A DNA stretch of 64,000 nucleotides, taken from Lichenibacterium ramalinae (GTDB taxonomy: Bacteria > Pseudomonadota > Alphaproteobacteria > Rhizobiales > Beijerinckiaceae). The notes beneath the pieces are model-generated. The model worked only from the letters and a program-made list of their open reading frames with translations. It ran no database searches and had not been told where the DNA came from. The stretch is taken from NCBI RefSeq assembly GCF_004137085.1, contig NZ_QYBC01000001.1:124001-188000 (forward strand), written 5' to 3'. Below are positions 15,385-23,362 of the stretch, one piece after another. The first letter of the stretch is position 1; every line of letters begins with the position of its first letter. A program made the position numbers and the translations under genes.

Positions 15385-16854
15385 CTACTGGAGCGGGGCG
15401 CCGTTGATCTTGACCGGTCCGCCGCCGAACTCGATCAGCCAGCCCAGGCTGCCGTCGGGGTTGGGCTTGGCGAGGTTCTTGGCCAGCACCAGCGGGCCGA
15501 GCACCTGGCCGGCACCCGGATCGGTGGCGGCCAGCGCCTGCAGGGCCGCGATCTCCTTGTCGAGCCCCGTCCCCGTGACGGTGACGCGGCCCGCGAAGGC
15601 CGGCGCGAAGCTCGCCTGCCCGTCCATCCTGAGGTCCAGCATGGCCGTGGTCAGCCGGCTCGGCGCCAGCGTCACGGTGCCGTTGCCGGGCCAGAGCGCC
15701 CGGCCGGCGACGGCCTTCTGGTCGGGGGTGATGACCACGTCCTTGGCGAGGTCGACGGCGTTCACGGTCGCCAGCGCCGCCTCGGCGGCGTGGAAGCCGT
15801 CCACCGTCACGTGGAGGTCGAGGGCAGTCGGCACGAGGCCCGACGACCACGGCGGGAGCTGCCCGGGCGGCACGGCGAGGTCCGAAAGGGAGAGCGCCAC
15901 GGCGGCACGGCCCGTCGCGGCGAGGCCCGAGGCATCGATGCCGGCGGCGAAGGACTTCGTCGAGACGACGCCGACCGGCGTCGACGCCGCCAGCACGGGC
16001 AAGGTGGCCTTCAGCTTCAAGCTGTCGACATAGGGCAGTCCGGCGCGCAGCAGGCCCTTGAGGTCGTCCTGGGCCGCCACCAGGCTGTCGTGGGTCGGGT
16101 GGGCGACGACGAAGGCCCAAAGGTCGAGGAGGGCGCCGGCGCGCAGGCTGCCCAGGCTCACGTCCTGGACGCTGCTCGGCGCCGTGACGGTGATCGCCGT
16201 GCCGGTCCGGCTCGGCGGCGGCACGGCGGGGTTGCCCGGGGTGGTGCCGGCCGGGGCCGGCGCCGCCTTGAGCATGATGTCGGAGGCGAAACCGGTCGCG
16301 GCGTAGTGGGCCGTGGTCGTCACGGTGCCGCCCTCGGCGGCGACGCCGGTGCCCGCCCAGGTCGCCGTCTCGCTGCGGGTGTTCTGGTCCAGGGTCGGCG
16401 AGGTCCGCACGGTGGTGGTGCCGGCCTGGTGCTGGTCGAAGCTCGCGAAGGTTCTGAGCTTCGGGTCGTAGACCCCGTCGAAGCTGCTGGACGTCGCCGC
16501 GAAGCTCAGCGTCTGGTTGCCGGCATGCACCACCATCGGCGGGCTGTCGTCGCCGTGGACCTTCCAGGTGCCGTCGGGCTGCGGCGTCAGCAGCGTCTTC
16601 GACGTGTAGGGGTCGAAGGTGATGCCGAAGCTGTCGAGGCCCGCCGCGGCGCGCTTCACGTCCACCGTCACGGCGTAGGACTCGCCCGCCGGCACCACGC
16701 TCACGCCGCTCGGCTGGCCGGGCGCCGGGTGACTGACATAGCGCTCGAAGAGCGCCGTCAGCCGGGCCGCCTCCTCCGGTGTCGCCGGGGCGGCCGCGGC
16801 CGATACGATCGGGATCGCGGCGACGGCGAGACCTATCAGGAGCGTTCTGGCCAT
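15385..16854 (-). CDS. Secreted protein of unknown function
   Basis: 489 residues with a clear signal peptide (MARTLLIGLAVAAIPIVSAA, cleavage before APATPEE). The mature protein is predicted to be mostly beta, with alternating hydrophobic strands and many Thr/Ser/Gly (SVVPAGESYAVTVDVKRAA, FGITFDPYTSKTLLTPQPDG, LNV-like repeats). It ends with a GNGTVTLAPSRLTTAMLDLR segment and a final EFGGGPVKINGAPLQ. This resembles the large group of alphaproteobacterial periplasmic DUF proteins with repeated beta-sandwich units; I cannot name a family. The start at 16854 gives a normal signal; an upstream ATG would add 59 residues of basic shadow sequence. Confidence 0.65.
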   Translation of the reverse strand: MARTLLIGLAVAAIPIVSAAAAPATPEEAARLTALFERYVSHPAPGQPSGVSVVPAGESYAVTVDVKRAAAGLDSFGITFDPYTSKTLLTPQPDGTWKVHGDDSPPMVVHAGNQTLSFAATSSSFDGVYDPKLRTFASFDQHQAGTTTVRTSPTLDQNTRSETATWAGTGVAAEGGTVTTTAHYAATGFASDIMLKAAPAPAGTTPGNPAVPPPSRTGTAITVTAPSSVQDVSLGSLRAGALLDLWAFVVAHPTHDSLVAAQDDLKGLLRAGLPYVDSLKLKATLPVLAASTPVGVVSTKSFAAGIDASGLAATGRAAVALSLSDLAVPPGQLPPWSSGLVPTALDLHVTVDGFHAAEAALATVNAVDLAKDVVITPDQKAVAGRALWPGNGTVTLAPSRLTTAMLDLRMDGQASFAPAFAGRVTVTGTGLDKEIAALQALAATDPGAGQVLGPLVLAKNLAKPNPDGSLGWLIEFGGGPVKINGAPLQ

Positions 16855-17090
16855 CGGGCCCTCTCGGTTGAATGCCCAATCGGCGGGCGGAGCGGCGCGG
16901 CGGCCGGAGCGGCGCACCATAGAGCAGGTCCGGCCTGCCAGGAAGGCGGCGTCGCCGGCCGGGCCGGGCCGGCATTGCAGTGCGGGATGGCGCGAAACCG
17001 AACGGCCCGCCGGGCGTTGTGCCTGCGACAATACGGCCGGCTGCCGCGACGAGCGCAGCCGCGTCGCCTCCGACGCAGGGCATCTCGATC

Positions 17091-17576
17091 ATGATGGGCT
17101 TCACCACTCGCGGCACGGTTCGCCGCATGGCGCGGGTCGCCATCGCCGGTGCGGCGATGATGGCCGCCGTCCAGGGCGCATCGGCCGACGACGCCGGCGT
17201 CCACGACTTCTTCTCGGCCATCTTCGGCGGCGGCCAGACCCAGGCGGCGCCCGCGTCCGAGTCGGCCGCCCCGGCACCCGGCTACGACGCGCCCATGCGC
17301 CGCGCGTCGCGGCCCCTCACCGTCCGGCTGCACCGGCCGAAGCCCAGGATCGTCTACGTCGATGCCCCGACCAAGCCGGCCCCCGTCTCGATCTTCGAGG
17401 ACAGGACGCTGCGGCGCGGCGACGCCGTGATGACCGCCAAGGGCGTGCGGATCTTCGCGGGTTCGAGCAGCTGGCCCTATTCGGAACGGGACTTCGTCGG
17501 CCTGACGGATGCCAGCCAGGTCAGCAAGGACACGTCCAAAGTCCTGGCCCAGCTCGACAAGCTGCCGCGCGGCTGA
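17091..17576 (+). CDS. Secreted conserved hypothetical protein
   Basis: 161 residues. A long N-terminal region includes a signal core (MARVAIAGAAMMAAVQGASA) followed by DDAGVHDFFSAIFGGGQTQ, a proline-rich linker and a C-terminal domain PRIVYVDAPTKPAPVSIFED, GDAVMTAKGVRIFAGSSSWP and YSERDFVGLTDASQVSK. Proteins with this arrangement are common as conserved hypotheticals in Hyphomicrobiales; their function is unknown. Starts at 17091, 17094 or 17127 are possible, the last giving the most normal signal peptide. It diverges from the secreted-protein gene to its left, sharing a roughly 230-base intergenic region. Confidence 0.65.
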   Translation: MMGFTTRGTVRRMARVAIAGAAMMAAVQGASADDAGVHDFFSAIFGGGQTQAAPASESAAPAPGYDAPMRRASRPLTVRLHRPKPRIVYVDAPTKPAPVSIFEDRTLRRGDAVMTAKGVRIFAGSSSWPYSERDFVGLTDASQVSKDTSKVLAQLDKLPRG

Positions 17577-17667
17577 CCCGCGACGGTGCCGCGGCCCAGC
17601 CGGGTGGAACCCGGGCGGCTTCGGCGCATTGTGGTGTCGAACAATCCGTGAACATGAGGCGCAGGCC

Positions 17668-17910
17668 ATGGCCGACGACACCGACCACCCCGACCACAAT
17701 CCCAAGCTGGATCCCGATCCGGGCTCCAACACCGTCAAGGACCCGGACAACTGGACCACGGGCGGCGAGCCCATGACGGGCGCCCAGGCCTCCTACCTCA
17801 AGACGCTGTCCGAGGAGGTGAAGGAGGAGGACGAGGGTTACGAGGACGGGCTCACCAAGGCCGAAGCCTCGAAGCGCATCGACGCCCTGAAGAAGAAGGC
17901 CGGACACTGA
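17668..17910 (+). CDS. DUF3072 small acidic protein
   Basis: 80 residues, very acidic at the start (MADDTDHPDHNPKLDPDPGS) and basic at the end. The core KDPDNWTTGGEPMTGAQASY and LKTLSEEVKEEDEGYEDGLT followed by KAEASKRIDALKKKAG matches DUF3072, a family of short helical proteins widespread in soil alphaproteobacteria. A direct role is not established. A GAGGCGCAGGCC stretch precedes the ATG. The TspO gene follows 80 bases later in the same direction. Confidence 0.8.
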   Translation: MADDTDHPDHNPKLDPDPGSNTVKDPDNWTTGGEPMTGAQASYLKTLSEEVKEEDEGYEDGLTKAEASKRIDALKKKAGH

Positions 17911-17990
17911 GCCGAGCCGGCACCCTCGCCGCCACATCCATCCGGCCGCGCCCCACCCGGCGCGTCCGTCTGCGCGACGCCGCTGGCGCC

Positions 17991-18431
17991 GTGCTGGTCG
18001 TCGGTGCCGCGACGGCCTGGACGGCCGCCATGGCGCTGTCGAACCTGCGTTGGTACTCGGGCCTGCTGAAGCCGACCTTCGCGCCCGGACCCTGGCTGGC
18101 CGCCCTGATCGGGCTGGTGTTGGCCGTCACGGTGGCCTGGGGCCTCATCCGCATCCTCGGCCGCCCCGACTACCTGCCGGACCGGCCCGGGGCGCTGCGC
18201 ATGGCCTGGATCGCCCTCGGCCTGTCGGTCCTGTGGTCGTGGCTGTTCTTCGCCGGACGCCACCCGAGCCTGGCGCTGGCCGTGGCGGGCGGGCTCGGCA
18301 TCGCGGCGGCCTGGGCCGCCCTGCGCTGCGCCGCCGTCGACCGCCGCGCCGGCCTGCTGTTCCTGCCCTTCACGCTGGCGGCGATCTTCGTCTTCCTGCT
18401 CGACCTGTCGATCGCGCTGCGCAACGGCTGA
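17991..18431 (+). CDS. TspO/MBR family membrane protein
   Basis: 146 residues with five membrane spans, the number and spacing of the TspO/peripheral benzodiazepine receptor family. The signature WYSGLLKPTFAPGPWLAALI (about 22-41) matches the conserved loop after span 1, and the conserved tryptophans are seen in LSVLWSWLFFAG. TspO proteins bind tetrapyrroles and affect porphyrin export or oxidative stress. The GTG at 17991 is the only conventional start in frame, but it begins inside the first span; translation from an unusual CTG near 17907 would add about 28 residues, so the N-terminus is uncertain. Confidence 0.75.
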   Translation: MLVVGAATAWTAAMALSNLRWYSGLLKPTFAPGPWLAALIGLVLAVTVAWGLIRILGRPDYLPDRPGALRMAWIALGLSVLWSWLFFAGRHPSLALAVAGGLGIAAAWAALRCAAVDRRAGLLFLPFTLAAIFVFLLDLSIALRNG

Positions 18432-18465
18432 CGGCCGTCTGTCCCCGGCGGATCCCCCGGCGAGG

Positions 18466-19011
18466 TCAGCCTTCCACCACGCCGATGAACGGCAATTGCC
18501 GGAAGCGGTGGGCGGCATCCATGCCGTAGCCGACGACGAAGAGGTCCGGGCAGGTGAAGCCGACGACGTCGGCTTCGAAGGCGACGGCGCGCTTGCCGGG
18601 CTTCTCCAGCATCACCGCCACCAGCACCCGCCGGGCGCCTCGTGCGAGCAGCAGGTCACGGGCGAAGGCCAGGGTGCGGCCGGATTCGAGGATGTCGTCG
18701 ATCAGCAGCACGTCGCGACCGGCGACGTCGGATTCGATGTCGCGCACCACCGTGACGGTGCCGGAGGAGGTGGTGCCCGCCCCGTAGCTCGACAGGTGGA
18801 TGAACTCCACCTGCGGGGCGAGGCCGGCGCCGTGCAGCGCGCGCAGCAGGTCGGCGGCGAACATGAAGGAGCCCTTGAGCACCGCGACGGCGAGGAGGTC
18901 CCGCGGCGCGAGCTCCGCGATCTCCCCGGCGATGCCGCGCGTCCGCGCCGCGATCGTTTCGGCGTCGTAGAGCGTGCGGATGGCGGGCTCGGTCACGGCA
19001 TCACCTGTCAC
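18466..19011 (-). CDS. hpt: Hypoxanthine phosphoribosyltransferase
   Basis: 181 residues. It should convert hypoxanthine (and guanine) with PRPP to IMP or GMP in purine salvage. The PRPP-binding motif VLLIDDILESGRTL is complete (about 100-113), and the flexible-loop segment HLSSYGAGTTSSGTVTVV and the base-site YGMDAAHRFRQLPFIGVV near the C-terminus fit Hpt rather than other phosphoribosyltransferases. The ATG at 19011 overlaps the 3' end of the zinc-ribbon gene by 11 bases, indicating joint transcription on the minus strand; a GTG five codons later is an alternative. Confidence 0.92.
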   Translation of the reverse strand: MTGDAVTEPAIRTLYDAETIAARTRGIAGEIAELAPRDLLAVAVLKGSFMFAADLLRALHGAGLAPQVEFIHLSSYGAGTTSSGTVTVVRDIESDVAGRDVLLIDDILESGRTLAFARDLLLARGARRVLVAVMLEKPGKRAVAFEADVVGFTCPDLFVVGYGMDAAHRFRQLPFIGVVEG

Positions 19012-19750
19012 CCGGCATCACCTCCGCCACATGGCGTTCGGCCGCGTGTCGCGCCCCGGCCGGAGCTTCGGCGAAACTGACGGCGAGGTCCTGCCCGTCG
19101 CGCGGCGGAGCGGAGAGCCGGCTGCGGAACTGGACCGTTTCCCCCACGGCGAGCTGGGCTTTCGGCGCGGGCGAGGTCCAGTAATAGAGCTCGCGACGGC
19201 TTTTGTCGCGGACCACGATGCGCAGGGCCGGGACGGCGGTGGGACCGGCGCGGAGGTTTGTGATCTGCCCCTCGAGCGTCAGCGTCGGGGGGCCGTCGCC
19301 GGTCACGATGGTGGAGCGGATCTCGCCGAGGCTGAGCCCGCTGAGGTTCACCGGCAGGCCCAGCGTGGCGAACACGGCCTGGCTCGGCGGGAAGGCGGCG
19401 ACGAGGCTGGCCTTGGCGGCCACCGCCGCCATGCCGGAGCCGAGCAGCGCCACCGCCAGCACCGAGGCGGCGACGCCCGGGGGCAGCCGCAGGCGGGAGC
19501 CGCGCTGCTGGCCACGGGTGTCGCGCTTGGGCGCCGCAGCACGGGCCGGAGCGCGGCGGGAGAAGCGCGCCGCCGCCACGATCTCGGGGCCGGCCGACGG
19601 GGTGTCGCGGGGCGGCGCCACGGCGGCGGCGGGCGGAGGGTCGAAGACCCAGGCGTCGCGGCAATGGGCGCAGCGCAGGATCTGCCCGGCGGGCAGCAGT
19701 TCGAGAGCGATATCGTAGCCGCTCGCGCAGGTGGGGCACCGGACCAGCAT
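19001..19750 (-). CDS. MJ0042-type zinc-ribbon membrane protein
   Basis: 249 residues. The N-terminus is a CPTCASGYDI-CAHC zinc ribbon of the MJ0042 type (CxxC at 5-8 and 30-33). A linker rich in Pro, Ala and Arg follows, then one membrane span (ASVLAVALLGSGMAAVAAK, about 118-136) and a C-terminal extracytoplasmic domain of about 100 residues. The start MLVRCPTC at 19750 is that of relatives; the upstream ATG would add only basic shadow residues. It diverges from ftsE and overlaps hpt, a placement commonly seen in Hyphomicrobiales. Function unknown; its link to division is inference from position. Confidence 0.8.
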   Translation of the reverse strand: MLVRCPTCASGYDIALELLPAGQILRCAHCRDAWVFDPPPAAAVAPPRDTPSAGPEIVAAARFSRRAPARAAAPKRDTRGQQRGSRLRLPPGVAASVLAVALLGSGMAAVAAKASLVAAFPPSQAVFATLGLPVNLSGLSLGEIRSTIVTGDGPPTLTLEGQITNLRAGPTAVPALRIVVRDKSRRELYYWTSPAPKAQLAVGETVQFRSRLSAPPRDGQDLAVSFAEAPAGARHAAERHVAEVMPGDR

Positions 19751-19823
19751 GGTTTGCCGCGTGTCGGAGGGGGAGGCTGGACGCCGGGACGCGTCCTCTG
19801 TCCCCCCAGGAAGCGCCAACGTG

Positions 19824-19839
19824 GTTAAGGCGCGGTTAC
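19824..19839 (-). promoter_or_regulatory. CtrA-like box between the zinc-ribbon gene and ftsE
   Basis: The minus strand reads GTAACCGCGCCTTAAC: a perfect second half TTAAC and a one-mismatch first half (GTAA for TTAA) with the correct 7-base spacer. It lies 47-62 bases upstream of the ftsE start and 74-89 bases upstream of the zinc-ribbon start, so it could serve either gene. Confidence 0.45.
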
Positions 19840-19885
19840 GCGGCCCGTGCTAAGGTCGGTCTCGTCAGGGGAATCGGGGAAGGCC

Positions 19886-20548
19886 TTGGTCCGCTTCGAG
19901 AACGTCGGCTTGCGCTACGACATGGGGGCCGAGATCCTCAAGGACCTGTCGTTCTCCATCGCGCCGGAAAGCTTCCAGTTCCTCACCGGCCCTTCGGGCG
20001 CCGGCAAGACGACGCTGCTGCGGCTGATGCTGCTCTCGTTGAAGCCGACCCGCGGCCTCATCACGCTGTTCGGCCGCGACGCCGCCACGCTCGACAAGGA
20101 CGCCGTGACGGGCCTCAGGCGCCGCATCGGCGTGGTGTTCCAGGATTTCCGCCTGCTCGACCACCTCACCACCTACGAGAACGTGGCGCTGCCGCTGCGC
20201 GTCCAGGGCCGCGAGGAGGCGGGCTACCGGGCCGAGGTGGTGGAACTCCTGCGCTGGGTGGGGCTCGGCGAGCGGATGGGGGCCCACCCGCCGGTGCTGT
20301 CCGGCGGCGAGAAGCAGCGCGCCGCTATCGCCCGGGCCCTCATCATGCGGCCGGAGCTGCTGCTGGCCGACGAGCCCACCGGCAACGTCGACCCGCCGCT
20401 GGCGCGCCGCCTGCTGCGGCTCTTCATGGAGTTGCACAGGTCCGGCACCGCCGTGGTGATCGCCACGCACGACCTCGCCCTCATGGACCAGTTCAGCCAC
20501 ATCCGCCGCCTCGTGCTCGGCGACCGCAGGCTCACCGTGTATGAGTGA
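19886..20548 (+). CDS. ftsE: Cell division ATP-binding protein FtsE
   Basis: 220 residues, an ABC ATPase that pairs with FtsX and regulates cell-wall hydrolases at the division site. The Walker A GPSGAGKTTLL (about 36-46), Q-loop VVFQDFRLLDH, ABC signature LSGGEKQRAAIARAL and Walker B ELLLADEPTGNVD are all present. The likely start is the TTG at 19886, because LVRFENVGLRYDMG matches the usual FtsE N-terminus MIRFENV and a GGGGAAGG stretch precedes it; the GTG at 19847 would add 13 residues. Its end overlaps ftsX by eight bases. A CtrA-like box lies about 50 bases upstream. Confidence 0.93.
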   Translation: MVRFENVGLRYDMGAEILKDLSFSIAPESFQFLTGPSGAGKTTLLRLMLLSLKPTRGLITLFGRDAATLDKDAVTGLRRRIGVVFQDFRLLDHLTTYENVALPLRVQGREEAGYRAEVVELLRWVGLGERMGAHPPVLSGGEKQRAAIARALIMRPELLLADEPTGNVDPPLARRLLRLFMELHRSGTAVVIATHDLALMDQFSHIRRLVLGDRRLTVYE

Positions 20549-21479
20549 AGCCGCGCCGGAGCCGGCCGCAGTGCCGCGGCCGCGGCGCGAGGTGCCGCTG
20601 GTGCCGGCCGCCTCCATCGCGGGCCGTGCCCTCGTCAGCGTGATCGCCATCATGACCTTCCTGGCCGCGCTGGCGGCCGGCGGGGCGCTGCTGGTGGCGG
20701 GCACGTCGCGCGACTGGCAGGCGGCGGTGTCGCGCGAAGCCACCGTCCAGGTGCGCCCGATGCCGGGGCGCGACATCGATGCTGATGTCGCCCGGGCCGC
20801 CGAGGTGGCCCGCGCCGCGCCCGGCCTCGCCGCGGTCGAACCCTTCGACAAGGGCCAGGCGGAGAAGCTGCTCGAGCCCTGGCTCGGCACCGGGCTCGAC
20901 CTCGGCGACCTGCCGATCCCGCGGCTGATCGTTCTGCGGCTCGCGCCGGGCGCGCGGCTCGACGGGCCGGCCCTCGCCGCCGCCCTCGCCGCCGCCCTGC
21001 CCGACGCCACGCTCGACGACCACGCGGCATGGCAGGGGCGCCTGTCCGCCATGGCCGACGCGCTGGTCGGCATCGCGGGCGTCGTCGTGCTGCTGGTGCT
21101 GACGGCGCTCGGCCTCGCCGTGGCCTTCGCCACGCGCGGCGTCATGGCGGGCAACCGCGAGATCATCGGCGTGCTGCATTTCGTCGGCGCCGAGGACCGG
21201 TTCATCGCGCGCGAGTTCCAGCGCCACTTCCTGAGGCTGGGGTTGCAGGGCGCGGGCCTCGGCGGCGGGCTCGCCGCCCTCGCCTTCCTCGTCGCCAACC
21301 TCGTCACCGCCCACCTCGCCGGCGGCGCCGGGGCCGACGAGGTCGAGGCCCTATTCGGCACCTTCGCGCTCGGCCCGCGCGGCTACGGCGCCATCGCCGC
21401 CATCGCGCTCGGCACCGCGCTGGCCACGGGATGGATGTCGCGCGCCATCGTGTTCCGGCACCTGCGGGGGCTGGGATGA
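20541..21479 (+). CDS. ftsX: Cell division membrane protein FtsX
   Basis: 312 residues. The predicted topology is that of FtsX: a cytoplasmic N-terminus, one span (SVIAIMTFLAALAAGGALLV), a periplasmic domain of about 120 residues (QAAVSREATVQVRPMPG onward) and three C-terminal spans with the FtsX permease domain (GNREIIGVLHFVGAEDRFIARE, KFQRHFLRLGL-type loop). It partners FtsE, and the ATG at 20541 overlaps the ftsE stop by eight bases (ATGAGTGA). The YdcF-like gene follows 74 bases later, an order often seen in Hyphomicrobiales. Confidence 0.92.
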   Translation: MSEAAPEPAAVPRPRREVPLVPAASIAGRALVSVIAIMTFLAALAAGGALLVAGTSRDWQAAVSREATVQVRPMPGRDIDADVARAAEVARAAPGLAAVEPFDKGQAEKLLEPWLGTGLDLGDLPIPRLIVLRLAPGARLDGPALAAALAAALPDATLDDHAAWQGRLSAMADALVGIAGVVVLLVLTALGLAVAFATRGVMAGNREIIGVLHFVGAEDRFIAREFQRHFLRLGLQGAGLGGGLAALAFLVANLVTAHLAGGAGADEVEALFGTFALGPRGYGAIAAIALGTALATGWMSRAIVFRHLRGLG

Positions 21480-21553
21480 GGGCGCCACCGCCCGAACATC
21501 CGCACCGGCATCGCGTTAACCCTTCCGATACCATGGGGCGATGAAGATCCGGG

Positions 21554-22234
21554 ATGGACAGCGGGACGGGACGGCGCGTGAGCAGGATCCTGACGGTGGC
21601 GACCCTCGGGTTGAGCCTGTGCCTGGCGGGCGGGCTCGCGCTCGCCTGGAGCTTCGGCTCCTTCCTCGACCGGATCGCCGCCGTGGAAACGCCGGTCACC
21701 GGCCACACCGAGGGCGCGGTGGCGCTGACCGGGGGGGCCGACCGCATCGCCGATGCCGTCGAGATCCTGGCCCAGGGCCACGCCGACAAGCTGCTCATCA
21801 CGGGCGTCAACCCGGCCACGACGCCGGGCGAGATCGTCCGCCGGACGCCGGCGGCGCGCGGGCTCATCGACTGCTGCATCGCGCTCGGCTACGACGCCGC
21901 CAACACGGTGGGCAACGCGGCCGAGACCGAGCGCTGGGTCCGGGCCAACCACATCCGCTCGCTGATCGTGGTGACGTCGAACTACCACATGCCGCGTGCC
22001 CTGGCGGAGATGAGCTCGGCCCTGCCCGGCATCGAACTCGTGCCCCACCCCGTCGTGTCCGAGCACGGGCGCCTGCACCCCTGGTGGACCGACGCCGCCA
22101 GCACGCGGTTGATTCTGTGGGAATGGATCAAGTTCAACGCCGCGACGCTGCGCATCGGCATCGCGTCCCCGCCGGCCGGCGAGCCGCTGGCCGAGGCCGG
22201 CCGCGCGGCGCCTCGGCCCGATCGGGCCGGCTGA
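21554..22234 (+). CDS. YdcF/SanA/ElyC-family (DUF218) membrane protein
   Basis: 226 residues. An N-terminal membrane anchor (ILTVATLGLSLCLAGGLALAW) precedes a DUF218 domain (about 55-215) with the conserved ALTGGADRIADAVEIL, LITGVNP and VVTSNYHMPRALAEM segments. Members such as ElyC and SanA influence envelope lipid-carrier use and barrier function. The 3' end runs into a tandem repeat, and the last codons (PRPDRAG) already belong to it: the unit coding for the last residues plus stop and spacer is repeated downstream. The location after ftsEX suits a role in envelope growth. Confidence 0.85.
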   Translation: MDSGTGRRVSRILTVATLGLSLCLAGGLALAWSFGSFLDRIAAVETPVTGHTEGAVALTGGADRIADAVEILAQGHADKLLITGVNPATTPGEIVRRTPAARGLIDCCIALGYDAANTVGNAAETERWVRANHIRSLIVVTSNYHMPRALAEMSSALPGIELVPHPVVSEHGRLHPWWTDAASTRLILWEWIKFNAATLRIGIASPPAGEPLAEAGRAAPRPDRAG

Positions 22235-22360
22235 ACCCACCCCCCCAATCGGGCCGGCTGAACCCACCCCCCGATCGGGCCGGCTGAACCCACCCCCCGA
22301 TCGGGCCGGCTGACCCACCCCCCGACCGAGCCGTCTGACCCACCCCTCGACCGGGCCCGC
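22218..22360 (+). repeat. Six-unit tandem repeat over the end of the YdcF gene
   Basis: The unit CGATCGGGCCGGCTGAACCC followed by a run of ACCCCCC occurs about six times, with period 27, 26, 26, 25 and 25. The first unit encodes the last residues and stop of the YdcF gene. Each following unit carries a TGA in the same place, so any slippage would still end the protein early. The last two units have drifted (CCGACCGAGCCGTCTGA). This is a variable-number-type repeat by structure. Confidence 0.9.
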
Positions 22361-22416
22361 CGCCCCCGCACCCCGTGGGATGCGGGGGCGGCCGGAATGG
22401 CGTAGAGGTCCCGGCC

Positions 22417-23265
22417 ATGAACTATCGCCACGCCTTCCACGCCGGCAACTTCGCCGATGTCGTCAAGCACGCACTGCTGGCCCGCATCCTCGCCTACATG
22501 ATCGCCAAGCCGGCCCCGCTGCGCTTCGTCGACACCCATGCGGGGCTCGGCGTCTACGACCTGTCGGGCGACGAGGCGAGCCGCACGGGCGAGTGGCGCG
22601 GGGGCATCGGCCGCCTCGCCGCCGCCGCCGTGCCGGCCGACCTCGGCGAGATCCTGGCCCCCTACCTCGCCGCCGTCGGCCCCGCGGGGCCCGATGGCAG
22701 CTGGCGTACCTACCCGGGCTCCCCGGCCGTCGCCCAATGGTTGCTGCGGCCGGAGGACCGACTGACGCTCTGCGAGCTCCATCCGGAGGACGTCGAGACG
22801 CTGCGCGCCAACATGGGCCGGGACCGGCGCGTGCGGGTGCTGGCCGGCGACGGCTACGGCGCGCTCAACGCCGCCCTGCCGCCGCCCGAACGCCGCGGCC
22901 TCGTGCTGATCGACCCGCCCTTCGAGAAGCCGGGCGAGTTCGACGCCCTTCAGGCAGCGCTGGTGCGGGCCTATCGCAAATGGCCGACCGGCACCTACAT
23001 GGCCTGGTATCCGCTGAAGGACCGCGCCGCGGTCGGCCGCTTCGTCAACGGGGTCGCGGTGGCGGGCCTGCGCCGCATCCTGCAGATCCACCTCCTGGTT
23101 GGCGACCCCGACGGCGGCCCGCTGGCGGGCTCCGGCCTCGTGGTGATCAACCCGCCCTTCACCCTGAAGGCGGAGGCCGAAGCCCTGCTGCCCTGGCTGG
23201 CGGCGACGCTGGGCCGGCCGGGCGAGCCTACCGAATGGACGGCGCGCTGGCTCGCCGGCGAGTGA
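22417..23265 (+). CDS. rlmJ: 23S rRNA (adenine-2030-N6)-methyltransferase RlmJ
   Basis: 282 residues, a SAM-dependent methyltransferase acting on 23S rRNA A2030. The start MNYRHAFHAGNFADVVKHAL is nearly invariant in RlmJ. DTHAGLGVYDLSG (about 38-50) forms the SAM site, and the catalytic IDPPFEKPGEF (about 165) matches the [D/N]PP[F/Y] motif of N6-adenine methylases. The end holds GSGLVVINPPFTLKAEAEAL. The in-frame upstream ATG at 22375 adds 14 residues that no relative has, so 22417 is chosen. It follows the tandem repeat closely, and a PLP decarboxylase follows 98 bases on. Confidence 0.94.
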   Translation: MNYRHAFHAGNFADVVKHALLARILAYMIAKPAPLRFVDTHAGLGVYDLSGDEASRTGEWRGGIGRLAAAAVPADLGEILAPYLAAVGPAGPDGSWRTYPGSPAVAQWLLRPEDRLTLCELHPEDVETLRANMGRDRRVRVLAGDGYGALNAALPPPERRGLVLIDPPFEKPGEFDALQAALVRAYRKWPTGTYMAWYPLKDRAAVGRFVNGVAVAGLRRILQIHLLVGDPDGGPLAGSGLVVINPPFTLKAEAEALLPWLAATLGRPGEPTEWTARWLAGE

Positions 23266-23362
23266 CGCCGTCGGCGTCCGTCACGCCAGTGTCGCACTCC
23301 GCTCCGATTGAACCCTCCCGGTCCGGCGCGCGCGCGGCCGGAGAAGCACAGGAGACCGCCCC

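Noticed and set aside
13720-17221. Two very long open frames (over 1,000 codons) across the Nramp and secreted-protein region, on both strands
   Set aside because: They are arginine- and proline-rich low-complexity readings of the opposite frames of real genes, which is normal in DNA of this G+C content.
22218-22360. CRISPR array
   Set aside because: The units follow each other directly without spacers and no cas gene is present.
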